Shown: piece after piece, positions 18,950 through 29,300 of the stretch
How positions within the stretch are numbered: the first letter of the stretch is position 1
How the letters are laid out: every line of letters starts with the position of its first letter
Origin: Bactericera cockerelli
Taxonomy: Eukaryota > Arthropoda > Insecta > Hemiptera > Triozidae
Assembly: GCA_024516035.1 (NCBI GenBank)
Contig: CM044957.1
Coordinates: 48,087,001-48,151,000 of the forward strand
Direction: 5' to 3'
Length of the DNA: 64,000 nt
Notes under the pieces: generated by a model
What the model was told of the DNA's origin: nothing
Seen by the model: the letters and a program-made list of their open reading frames with translations, nothing else
Databases searched by the model: none
Translations under genes and position numbers: made by a program

Positions 18950-19887
18950 TGAGCATTAATCGCTTACGGTGACCGATAGCAGAAAACTTAGAATATACCT
19001 ATCATTTTTGAGCTTAATTTTTCACGTCATCGTTTAGATAATTTTCCGAAATTTTTTCGAATTTTCTCATGAGAACAAGGTCAAAAAACAAACTTCATCA
19101 ACTTTTGAAAATTCACACCAGTTTATTTTTTAACAAGTTAGGATGAAGGGTAAAATGTCAAACTCACAACACAAAAGAAATCAACCTGATGGAAATTTAA
19201 TTAGAGATATGAAAGTAGATACAATATAGCGATAGAAATATGTCTTGAAATATGTGCATGTCTTAAAAATCACGATGAGAGCTGAAAAATTACAAAAAAT
19301 TACAAAAATTTACAAAAATCCAAGTAAAAACTGAAAAATTAAATTATACAAAGGCAAAAAAAAACAAACATAGAACGCATTAATTCGCAAAGGCACACAT
19401 GAAAGTTTTCATTCTTAAATATGTTTTTGTATACATTTTTAAATGAAATTATACTTTTAATGGTAAATTAAACTTACCGTTAAGAACGGTAGTTGGAAAA
19501 AAAGCGAACACCCCGTCAACTTAATACAAGCACGGCGTGTGATGAAATGTTTCTCCCTCTGAGCAAATGCGGCGATGTCTGAAAATCCCTCCGTCCCTCC
19601 CTCTCCCTCCTTCTCCCTACCTCAGACATGCAAACGTCACTTGACCTAGCGGAACATTGTGTGTTTTCAGAGAAAAAAGTGGGTAAATGTAGGGGAGCGA
19701 CGGTGGAATATTTGGAGGAAATCTCATTAGAAGAACTTATGGAAATATCCGAGTCGACTTTCACTTGCGTTTCAAAGTCGAATCATGTAGAACTAGCTGA
19801 AACCCGGCACTTTGTTGCCGTGTGGGGGTTTTTGCCAGTGGCTTTTGCTTTTGCCCATGGCTATTTCTTTTGCGCCATAAAATAATA
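18950..19887. other. Low-repeat region, one weak open stretch
   Basis: AT-rich to 19500, with short ACAAAAATTT repeats near 19290. At 19628-19830 the plus strand is open and reads GATVEYLEEISLEELMEISE among others, with a TTTTCAG before it, but the 3' part overlaps a dispersed sequence also at about 33775-33845. Not called as a gene. Confidence 0.3.
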
Positions 19888-19972
19888 ACACTCTTCAGTG
19901 GAAGGTAACCACCAGGCGAGGTTAATGCTCAAAGCATTTTCTACCACCTGACCCTTCAGAGTACTATCATTA
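19888..19972 (-). repeat. SINE-D distal fragment, interrupted by a foldback element
   Basis: CACTCTTCAGTGGAAGGTAA to CCTTCAGAGTACTATCAT, then broken by the element at 19973. Confidence 0.7.
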
Positions 19973-20512
19973 TCCCCCCAAAAACACCACTTCGTGGTTA
20001 AAAAAAGAAGAACGCCTCACTCAAAGAATGATTATAATTAGCTAAAAATAAATGATATCAAATTGAGAACACCTTGTCCCCTCTCTTTTTATATCTCTGC
20101 ACTCCTCTCTGAATTTATACCTCTTATGTTTAGCTTTATTTATCCTTTCTAGGGGTCATCCCAAAGTTGATTTTTCTTTAAATTTACTTGTTGCACGGCA
20201 ATAAAAATTGGCGGTCGCGGTGTAATTTTCTCGATTCAAATCAAATAACTTCAGAAAATCATACTCCGACCGCCATTTTTTATTGCCGTGCAACAAGTAA
20301 ATTTAAAGAGAAATCAAGTTTGGGATGACCCCTAGAAAGGATAAATAAAGCTAAACATAAGAGGTATAAATTCAGAGAGGAGTGCAGAGATATAAAAAGA
20401 GAGGGGACAAGGTGTTCTCAATTTGATATCATTTATTTTTAGCTAATTATAATCATTCTTTGAGTGAGGCGTTCTTCTTTTTTTAACCACGAAGTGGTGT
20501 TTTTGGGGGGAT
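19973..20512. mobile_element. 540-bp foldback element, long near-perfect arms
   Basis: The outer ends TATCCCCCCAAAAACACCAC and GTGGTGTTTTTGGGGGGATA are exact complements. The inverted arms extend about 240 nt each to CGGTCG and CGACCG, with a spacer of about 53 nt. Few mismatches, so the arms are young or gene-converted. No coding. It is inserted in a SINE-D. Confidence 0.85.
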
Positions 20513-21060
20513 ATCAGTTCTTTTTGTACGAAAATATAGGTTCATACACTACTGAAACATTAGGAATGACAAAAGTAAATAAGCTGGGAAAATGTGAATG
20601 TACCAAGTTGTCTTTTTTAAGATATAGTTTTTAGCAGTACGTATTTAATTTTTCTAAGGTCAATATGTATTTGGATCACAGATTTGGCCCCCTGAGTCCC
20701 CAAAGTGAGTAAATAATATATAAATTTGCAATGCAAGATCTTTTGATTCTATTCTCCACATGATTAGGTTTATCTTTCAATGCTAAATAGACCTCGGAGC
20801 CTCCTATAAGGGACACTAAAACACCTGGATTTACAAATGCCAAATAAATTAATTTGTAATCACCTTATCAAGGTAAGGTAATGAGTTCTCTCCCGTTGAC
20901 CTTTTCTTACCCGAATTCTCTCCGGCTTGTTGCAGGGGTCACCACGAGTATCTCTCCCGGAAATAAGACCATGCTTTTTTACATTAGGTTTTTAAGAAAA
21001 TGAAAACTATAAAATTATCATTTTTATATAAGAATGGGCCTTTTATAAGGAAATCTTTTA
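20513..21060. other. No recognised feature
   Basis: AT-rich intergenic or intronic sequence without a repeat family or exon that I can support. Confidence 0.3.
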
Positions 21061-21290
21061 AATCTCTAACTAATGAAAGGCAATGCCTTCAGTGTTTAGT
21101 AGAGTTAGGTAAAATACATAGAAGGCCATGCCTCAGGAATATAGTAGGGTTAGGGATAATACATAGAAGGCAAAACCTCGGGACTATAATAGTGTTAGGT
21201 AAATATATAGAAGGCCATGCCTTGGTTTTATCATAGGGTTAGGAAAAATACATAGAAGGTCATGCCTCAGGTCTATATCAATGCTTCCTA
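21061..21290. repeat. Tandem repeat, about 53 bp x 4
   Basis: Units contain GTTAGG, then ACATAGAAGGCCATGCCTC with variants. A single related unit lies at about 6118-6165. Confidence 0.7.
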
Positions 21291-21397
21291 GGTGTTTCGA
21301 TTATAATTTTTATGCTAAAACTATGTAGGTATAAAATCAGGTAAAAATCCAAGCGACGCGACGGGAGACAATTTGGTGTTGATAAAACCATGAGCGA

Positions 21398-21600
21398 GAG
21401 AGAACTCGGTTGTGAAGTCCCTTATCAATACCTCACCAGGTATGAGTGTACCCCGGACATAATGGACAGAGAAAAAAAACTTCCCTCAAGGGGATCGAAC
21501 CCAAGTCATCGTGCGTGCAAGCCTAGTATGCTACCCACTTGGTCAAAGTCACTACTTTGTCACAACTTTTAGTGAGTAGCATCGACATTATGAGAGCTAA
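21398..21600 (-). repeat. SINE-G, reverse
   Basis: ACCAGGTATGAGTGTACCCC then GGGGATCGAACCCAAGTCAT (box B reversed) and GTGCGTGCAAGCCTAG. TGAGTAGCATCGACATTATG follows. Confidence 0.65.
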
Positions 21601-21794
21601 TTCATCATAATATATTATCTCCATCCAACCATGATTGTCCAAAATCAATCTCGTAATGCCGCCACAGGTCATTGTCCAATTCTGCAACTTCTAAAATATT
21701 TTCCTCGCGAGGGTAATGGGGTCGTCATGAAGATCAAATATAAAGATCGGAAAAACAAAACAACGTTAAGCCCAAATTGAAAATATAGAGCTAA

Positions 21795-21872
21795 AAAATT
21801 TCGTCCCCGCCAGGATTCGAACCCGTGCTGACTGGGTGGCAGGTCGAGCATGCTACCAATAGACAAAGTTAT
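21795..21872 (-). repeat. Isolated tRNA-like SINE head
   Basis: CGCCAGGATTCGAACCCGTG and GCATGCTACCAATAGAC on plus resemble a reversed head of the SINE-G class seen at 31261. Confidence 0.5.
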
Positions 21873-22629
21873 CTTCTACAGAAACGGTCGGAAAATTAAC
21901 TAACTAAATTAATACTTGGAAACTTAAACATTAAAATTTTGCAGTGAGAGAGCGAGGTCATCTCGAAAAATACATACTGGCCAAGATCTGACCACTAAGC
22001 TAAGGATTCGAAGGTACCTACCCGCCAAAGAAAATGAAAAGGCCACCAGGTGCCACCCAGTGGACCGGATGAAGGAATAAAATCAATAAATTTGGTATCT
22101 GCTCATCAAGATCTTTCATTTGATACCACTTAAGACTAGTATTATCCTTCAATTCCCGATTTGGGCTCCCAAAACCCGAGGCCGCCCAAATGGGCCGCCC
22201 GCTTATAATTTAGAATTTTTTTTTGGTCCGGGCTCATCTCCATTATATTTTGATCACTTTAGACACCTCACTTAATCTTCAGTGCCAAGTTAAAGACACG
22301 AAGTCGGGTCTCAAAGGATCCGTATGAAGAAAAAAAAACAGAAAAAAAAAAACAAAATTATGAATCTTTTCATGTCTTTCACGATTGTTGGGGGGTCTCG
22401 AAAATAGGGTTCCAGGTGGCTTAGGAAGTCAAATAAAGAGTCAAATCAACTTATTTTTCAACGTAGAGCCCATTTCTGCAATAAAAATCCCGATTTTTGA
22501 AATTTATGTTGCACTTTTCGCTGGCTGAAAGTACATGAAATGCATGGGAACTATGTTTTCCGTAACCTTACACTCTGCCGGGCTGTCTCTTTCTTTGTAT
22601 AGGCGTTCTTCACACCTCGGCCGAGGTGT
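21873..22629. other. No recognised feature
   Basis: Contains short A-runs and a C/G-richer stretch near 22160-22230 but no exon or repeat family that I can support. Confidence 0.3.
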
Positions 22630-22965
22630 TTGATGTGGTCACAAACTCAAATTAATGAGGAAAAATTCAGCACTGGGTGGCATGCACTTGGCTTTTACCC
22701 GTGGCGTCCTATTTGGAATTTCTAAAAAATGTTTCTTGGTACGCACCTACCAAAAGGAGACTCTGTGCCAAATTGGGAGTCATTTGGCCCAGCCTTTTCT
22801 AAGTTCTGTTCATAATTAATGAAACGAATAAACAAGGCTAATGCTAAAAGCATTTTCTATTTTCCACAGAGTCACATATGATCTCATCGGTACTCAAAAA
22901 AAATGAGGAAAATCCAAGCATTGGGTCGAATCCTCGAATCCCTATGCGCCAGCTTGTTTCAATAC
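22630..22965 (-). repeat. Two SINE-D fragments
   Basis: 22630-22681 carries ATGTGGTCACAAACTCAAAT and 22830-22965 carries AAGGCTAATGCTAAAAGCAT through a decayed head. The interval between is not recognised. Confidence 0.5.
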
Positions 22966-23124
22966 AAGTCTAGCGTTCCAATTACATCCACCATCAAGGA
23001 TGTGTAAGGAATACGATGATAAGGACACAGGATCCAGACTATAGAAATTAGTTGATATTCAGTAGAAAAAAATAGTTGATATTCAGTTTCCCATCTACGA
23101 GTATAATAGTTTTTTTTGGGGTTA

Positions 23125-23405
23125 GTGGGGCCAGGAAAAGTATCAGTAACATGAGGGTTCGAATTGAAATTGTCACCCATCCAAGTCTTAACATATGTAG
23201 CTGGACGTTGCTTAACTTCAGTGACAGAACGAGAACTGGTGTATTCAACGTGCCATCGACTCTGGCATGTGATGTGAATAGTTTAATTTTGACGGGATAA
23301 CTTTGACGGATGCTTCTACATTTTTTAACATAACTGTAACAGCTATCTAGGTCATTTGAGAGAGGTCGATGGCAAGTTTTCAACGTCCCATCGACGCTGA
23401 CGCTG
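23125..23405 (-). repeat. SINE-E1 head fragments
   Basis: GCTGGACGTTGCTTAACTTC to GTGCCATCGACTCTGG, then a second short piece (CAACGTCCCATCGACGCTGA) at about 23380. The body is truncated. Confidence 0.65.
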
Positions 23406-23414
23406 ACTTCATAC

Positions 23415-23460
23415 ATTTTTACTTCCGATGAATTTCTAATATTAGAAATCGGAAGTATTA
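23415..23460 (+). repeat. Solo hairpin head, subfamily 2
   Basis: ACTTCCGATGAATTTCTAAT followed by ATTAGAAATCGGAAGTATT: only the terminal hairpin of the element at 23594. Confidence 0.65.
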
Positions 23461-23593
23461 GTAGAACTTTATAGTAGAACAGCTGATGTAATCACCAAAA
23501 TTTGATGGTCAGTTTTCAGTGGCAAAACAGACTTCACGATGCCCAGAGACAAATTACAAAGTTTCTGTCCCAACAGTATGTAGAGGACATATT

Positions 23594-24345
23594 ACTTCCG
23601 ATAAATTTCTAATATTAGAAATCGGAAGTATTGTGTTCGTTTTTGTAAAAAAAAATATATTTTTTTGCTCCGATTTCAATTTTTTTCATATTTCTGGACG
23701 TTTCATAACCTCCTGAGCAAATTTGGTTTTGTGTCCGTCTGTCGGTCTGTCGGTCTGTCGGTCTGTCGGTCTGTCTGTCGGTCTGTTAAAACGATTCCTT
23801 GTAACGCGCAAATCTCAGAAACTACTCGACCGATTTTGATGAAATTTTGCACACATCTAGGAGACATTCTGTAGATGGTCCCATTTTAAATTCATTGAAT
23901 TCGTACTAGCGGCTCTGGGTGAAAGACACCATGCGCCTGACCACTAACTTTTTACTTAAATGCTTATATCTCGTGAACGGTACACCCGATTTTGATGAAA
24001 TTTTATATGTATATGCATATTATTGTTTTACACAGGCTTTTTATATTTTCTTATTAATTAATTTTAATTTGACTCTGATATTTAAGAAAATCCGAAATTT
24101 TGGACAATAAAGTCAAAAAATAAGGACCACGACTTGCCGATACAGAATTTTTTGCAAAATCTAGAATGTAGAAAAAACGGTTTTCTACCATATAAAACAA
24201 ATTTGAAGAGAATCGGTTCAGCCGTTTTGGAGATACAAGCAATTTAGTATAAAAACTCAAAATTCGCACGTGTACACAATGTGAAACAATCACGAGGAAG
24301 TATTGTGTCCATAATTGGCAGTGTTTTTTTTTGTTTTTACATGTT
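23594..24345 (+). mobile_element. Hairpin-headed element, subfamily 2
   Basis: Near-identical to 6181-6905. It has a hairpin head, a longer GTCTGTCGGTCTGTCGG tract (six to seven units instead of four), CCGATTTTGATGAAATTTTG twice, and the end GAGGAAGTATTGTGTCC. Confidence 0.65.
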
Positions 24346-24359
24346 TTTCTTATAAACAA

Positions 24360-24881
24360 AAAATACTGATGGGGGGGTTTACTTCAATAACTTTTTTTTT
24401 TGATACCTTGAACTTTTTGGAAGCGTGACCCGAATTACCTTTTTCTACTATTCCTATACGTGGGCCGTGCGTGACACATCTAACCTAACATTTCTTAGTG
24501 CTCGAACACACAGAGGCCTATATCCTGAACCCTGGGGTAGAGCCAGTACCTCATAAAATAATCTAACTATGCTAGAATGTAAGCGGCCACAACGGAGTCC
24601 TGAAAATTGTTTATATCAAGCTGGTCTGGGGTTGAGGGTCTAGGGTGTAGGATATAGGCCAGGGTTCTCGTTGTGGCCACCTATATATCACCCGAATATG
24701 ATATTCATTTTTTACCAATTCTTACCATTGAGTTTTGGGTCGTAAGTCGAGGAATTCGACTGCCTTTTTGGCCGCTATAGCGAAAGACTGTGAGATAAAA
24801 GGGACTTTCAGTTTCATTTAGATAAACTCGTACCTTTCTAAACGGCTATAAATATCGAGTAAAAAATAATTATTCATTAAT
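24360..24881. other. Fragments of hairpin-headed subfamily 1 and an imperfect inverted repeat
   Basis: 24390-24440 resembles the reversed 5215-5265 segment. 24500-24680 has GAGGCCTATATCCTGAACCC against GGTGTAGGATATAGGCC as inverted arms. 24745-24775 has GTCGAGGAATTCGACTGCC of subfamily 1. Confidence 0.4.
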
Positions 24882-26026
24882 AAGGTAGTAGTTAGTATTT
24901 TTCACGAGCAAACCAAAAAATCATTGTGATATTCATCCACATACTTGAAGTCCTGTAATTCTTGCTGACTGTATACATATTTATGAGGAAATCTTATGAA
25001 TGGTTATGTGTTGATATTAAAAGAACAATAAAATTATCTAGGGTTAATAAGTTAGTAGTTTCTTCACTAGCAAACCATTGCGCCATTCATCTACATACTT
25101 GAATCGTTATATTTCTTGCTGACTTTCTTCCTCCTCCGAAGAATATTCGTTCAGCAAAAGTGCCGAGCTGACGCGGAGATCAGGATATTAATAGAGCAAT
25201 AACATTATCTAGGGTTAATAAGTTAGTAGTTACTTCACTAGCAAACCATTGCGCCATTCATCTACATACTTGAAGCGTTGTATTTCTTGCTGACTCTCTT
25301 CCTCCTCCGAAGAATATTCGTTCAGCAAAAGTCCCGAGCTGACGCGGGGATCAGGATATTAATAGAGCAATAACATTATCTAGGGTTAATAAGTTAGTAG
25401 TTACTTCACTGGCAAACCATTGCGCCATTCATCTACATACTTGAATCGCTGTATTTCTTGCTGACTGTCTTCCTCCTCCGAAGAATATTCGTTCAGCAAA
25501 AATGCCAAGCTGACGCGGGGATCGGGATATAAAATTATCTAGGGTTAATAAGTTAGTAGTTACTTCACTAGCAAACCATTGCGCCATTCATCTACATACT
25601 TGAATCGCTGTATTTCTTGCTGACTGTACTCCTCCTCCGAAGAATATTCGTTCAGCAAAAGTGCCGAGCTGACGCTGGGATCAGGATATTAATAGAGCAA
25701 TAACATCATCTAGGGTTAATAAGTTAGTAGTTACTTCACTAGCAAACCATTGCGCGATTCATCTACATACTTAAAGCGTTGTATTTCTTGATGACTGTCT
25801 TCCTCCTCCGAAGAATATTCGTTCAGCAAAAGTGCCGAGCTGACACGGGGATCAGGATATTAATAGAGCAATAAAATTATCTATGGTTAATAAGTTAGTA
25901 GTTACTTCAATATCAAACCATTGCACCATTCATGTACATACTTGAATCTCTGTATTTCTTGCTGACTGTCTTCCTCCTCCGAAGAATATTCGTTCAGCAA
26001 AAGTGCCGAGCTGACGCGAGGATCAG
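24882..26026 (-). repeat. 171-bp tandem array spanning a 5' splice site (7 units)
   Basis: GAATATTCGT recurs at 25141, 25312, 25483, 25642, 25813 and 25984, spacing 171 bp with one 159-bp step. A seventh, decayed unit starts at 24882. Each unit holds, in minus sense, the last 85 nt or so of the proline-rich exon (GAGGAGGAAGACAGTCAGCA), the donor TTCAA-GTATGTA, and about 85 nt of intron. Homology stops inside the exon at 26026. All visible units keep the GTATGTA donor. Confidence 0.9.
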
Positions 26027-26340
26027 GCGTGCCTTTGGTTTTGCGACTCAGCACTTGCTCAAACAGTTGGTCCTCTTTGGATTTGGGCGCAGTCTTGGTC
26101 GGCTCTGTTTTGGGCGGCAGTTTTGGGGGTTCGGGTTTTTGAGGTTCGGGTTTTCGAGGTTCGGGCTTCTGAGGTTGCGGCGGCACTCGCGTGGAGGGTA
26201 TCGGTTGTGGAGGAGTGGGCGCTGGAGGTTTCCCGATGGCGATGGTAGGTGAGACGACGTTTTGTGTGCCCGTGGGGGCGGGGTCGCCGCCCTTATCGCC
26301 CACCTGCACAGTGGTGCCTCCACGGTCCTCTGAGGCTCGA
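25942..26340 (-). CDS. Proline-rich gene exon 2
   Basis: This 399-nt exon follows TATATTATTCTAG and ends AGATTCAA before GTATGT. It has (K/Q)PEP repeats at about residues 60-90 of the joined protein and an SSEEED acidic patch near the end. GC-rich third positions contrast with the flanking AT-rich DNA. Its 3' end seeds the 171-bp array. Confidence 0.75.
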
Positions 26341-29300
26341 CTAGAATAATATAGGACGGGAGAGAAGACATTATCATGGGTGCTTTTGGCTGCGGCTTGG
26401 TCTCATGGCCTGGCAATGGAGTTTATTGCCTGGTCTGGAAATACTCCTATAAAAAGTTTATTTTCCCTTAAAAAAACATAAATTTAACCTGAAAATCGTT
26501 CTCTTATATCTCCTCCTATAAACAGTTTATTTTCCCTCAAAAGAAACATAAATTTAACCTGAAAATCGTTCTCTTATATCGAATAGTTCTCCTATTAAGA
26601 GTTTATTTTCCCTTAAAAGAAACATAAATTTAACCTGAAAATCGTTCTCTTATATCCAGGTTTCTCCTAATCCAATTCTCTTATATCCAGGTTTCTCCTA
26701 ATCCAGTTCTCTTATATCCAGGTTCCTTTTATGTGTAGTTCTCTTACATCCAGATTTGCCTGTGTTCGAGTAGAGTGATTCATGAGAGCTCGTCTACTCT
26801 GGATCCAGCTAGATTCAAGCTGAAACTGTTTTATTGATACTTCCTGCCAACTCAATTAATGCAATAGCTTGGGAGTTGACTCAGGCGGAGTATTTGCAAC
26901 TCAGTGTGCTAATAAATAGCAGAATAAATGAATAGGGAGATGAGTTTTGAGATTTTATAAGAAGGGTAAGATAAAAGCCAGCCTCCGTGGCGTAACAGAT
27001 CTGACTACTGCCCATAGTCCAGAGATCCTGAGTTCGATCCCCGGTCGGAGCAGATTTTTCACACAGAAAATTGTGTTCCCTCCGTACATTTGAGGCTGGC
27101 ATTTCTGGCCCCACCCAGACTGGGTGAGGCTAATGTGGGTAGCTGGTATGATTCCCAGCAAATGGAGGGTAAAACCCCCGTCCTTATCCAGGACGGTAAA
27201 TCAAATTGAATCGTTGGCGTTAGGAAGCGAATCCAGCCGTAAAAATGTGCCTAAATCAACCAACCTCAACCATGAGGTTGAACAACGTCGACCCTGGATA
27301 AGACAGAGTAAAGGAACAAGAAGGAGTAAGATAAACAACCTCATTGTACTTGGTGGGGCGGAGACCACCAAATCAAATAATGATAACACTCTTTAGTGGA
27401 AGGTAACCACCAGGCGAGCTTGCACAGATTGGTACCCACTCATTTTTCCTCAAGAGGTATAAGTGGACCCCGGACATCCGAAGTATTGATTAGAGAATAG
27501 GGTGATGGTGCGGAAGAGAATTAGCACCGCCCTTGATCAAGTTTTGTTTTATTAATGTCAATTACTATGTATGTATAAGAATATGTTCTATGTAAAGAAA
27601 ACTTGATCCAAAATGTTTAATAATATCTAATAATTAGAGACTCTACCCAGCTGGGATTCGCACCCAGGTCACCGCGCGTGCAAGCCTAGCGCGCTATACC
27701 ACTACGATGACTTGTGCATTTAATAGCATTTTTATTACTTATAATTATTATTAATTATTTAACCGCTTCACCTGTGTTAAAACACGTTGATCGCGTTTTT
27801 GTGCCGGTTAATTTGAGAAATATTATGTTATTTAAAAATATAAAAAAAATAGCTAGTTTATTGTTTAACGTGCAGCCAAAAAGATGATATACGGACACGC
27901 TATTTGAGAAAATACGAGGCTTGGCCTCTGTACAGAAAAAATTTCCGAACGGTCTCCCGGATTCTAAATTTAAATCTTCCACCTCGGATACTGCCATTTC
28001 TAATTGAAGAAACCGATGGCGAAGAAAGAATAATTATTGCTAAAAATACGTACACTGCCAATTACGGACACATTACTCCCTCGTGGATATTTTTTTTTTG
28101 CCGACCTATGTGGCTCAGTGGTTAAGAGCATTGGTTGCTGACCCGGAGGTTGCGGGTTCGAATTCCGGCCGGAGTGGAAAATTCTAACCGAGTCTCGGTT
28201 TCCGGAATGGCATGGATGTAAAGGTAAAGTGACCTGAAGTAATGCGGAAGCGGTTCCGGGGCACAATTACCTTTTTTTTAAATCTTTTTTGGTCCAGTGT
28301 CAAGTTATCATATTTGTGTTAATCACTTTCGTGATATTACTCAAGCTCGCTTAGCTAAATATACGATAAATACGGGATTTGAACGACCGACCTCCAGGAT
28401 TACAAGTCCGCCGCCTTATCGATCAACTACTAAGGTTGATTTTTAATGGCCAAGTGTTTAAGGATGTAGATGTTTACGAGGAAGTAATGTCAGTCAAAAG
28501 TGAAAAAATATCTCCTTTTTTTTGTTCTTCTTCTTCTGTTAGGCACTTTTACACCACTGACTGATGTAGTGGGTCTTTTAGTTACCAAATAAATGACAAA
28601 TTAATTTAGGCATGCTCTTTTTTTTAATTTGGGTTTATCGTCGCTTTCATCGGCACGGTCATATCACGATGGGGTCGGGATTTAAAATATCTTGTTTTTT
28701 GCCTTTCATTCAGCCACTGGTCGCTGCTCACATTAAATCAGCTACTCATTTTTCCTCACGAGGTATGAGTGAACCCTTCAATCAGAGTATGTGTGGTACA
28801 GAAGTGATGCATAATCAAGCGAATATAAATGTTTTGGATCGACGATTGTGTTGCTCATAAAATGCGGTCGTAAAGTCGGTATGTTTGGACTAACCGAACC
28901 ATGAGTTTCGCAGTAAATTTGCACAAATTGCAAGCGCTGTTCAAGTGTTCAGGCGCAAGTCTGTTCATTGCGGCTAAACAATTTGAACGAAACAAAAAAG
29001 CAGAGTAAAGAAATAGAAAAATGTTTTTTATTTCTTAAGTTACTATGTCACACCTATAATAATACTCTTTAGTGGAAGGTAACCACCAGGCGAGGTTAAT
29101 GCTACCTAACCCTCAGAGTCTTATCATTAGGTAGTCACAATTTCAAATTAACGAGGAAAAATTCATGCATTGGGTGGCATTGGAATTAACGGATCCCTAA
29201 GCTAATTAGATTACCAGACTAGCGCCTTAACCATTTGACTCCCAATACGTATTGGTCAGCTGATAAAATCTAAGGGTCGGTTTAGATTTACTAATCTTTT

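Noticed and set aside
19628..19885. Plus-strand frame with EYLEEISLEELMEISE
   Set aside because: The helical-looking composition is suggestive, but its 3' part matches a dispersed sequence and there is no downstream donor I trust.
11370..25900. Further 3' exons of the proline-rich gene
   Set aside because: At least one more exon is required by phase, but I found no minus-strand segment with good splice sites and coding character; left unassigned.
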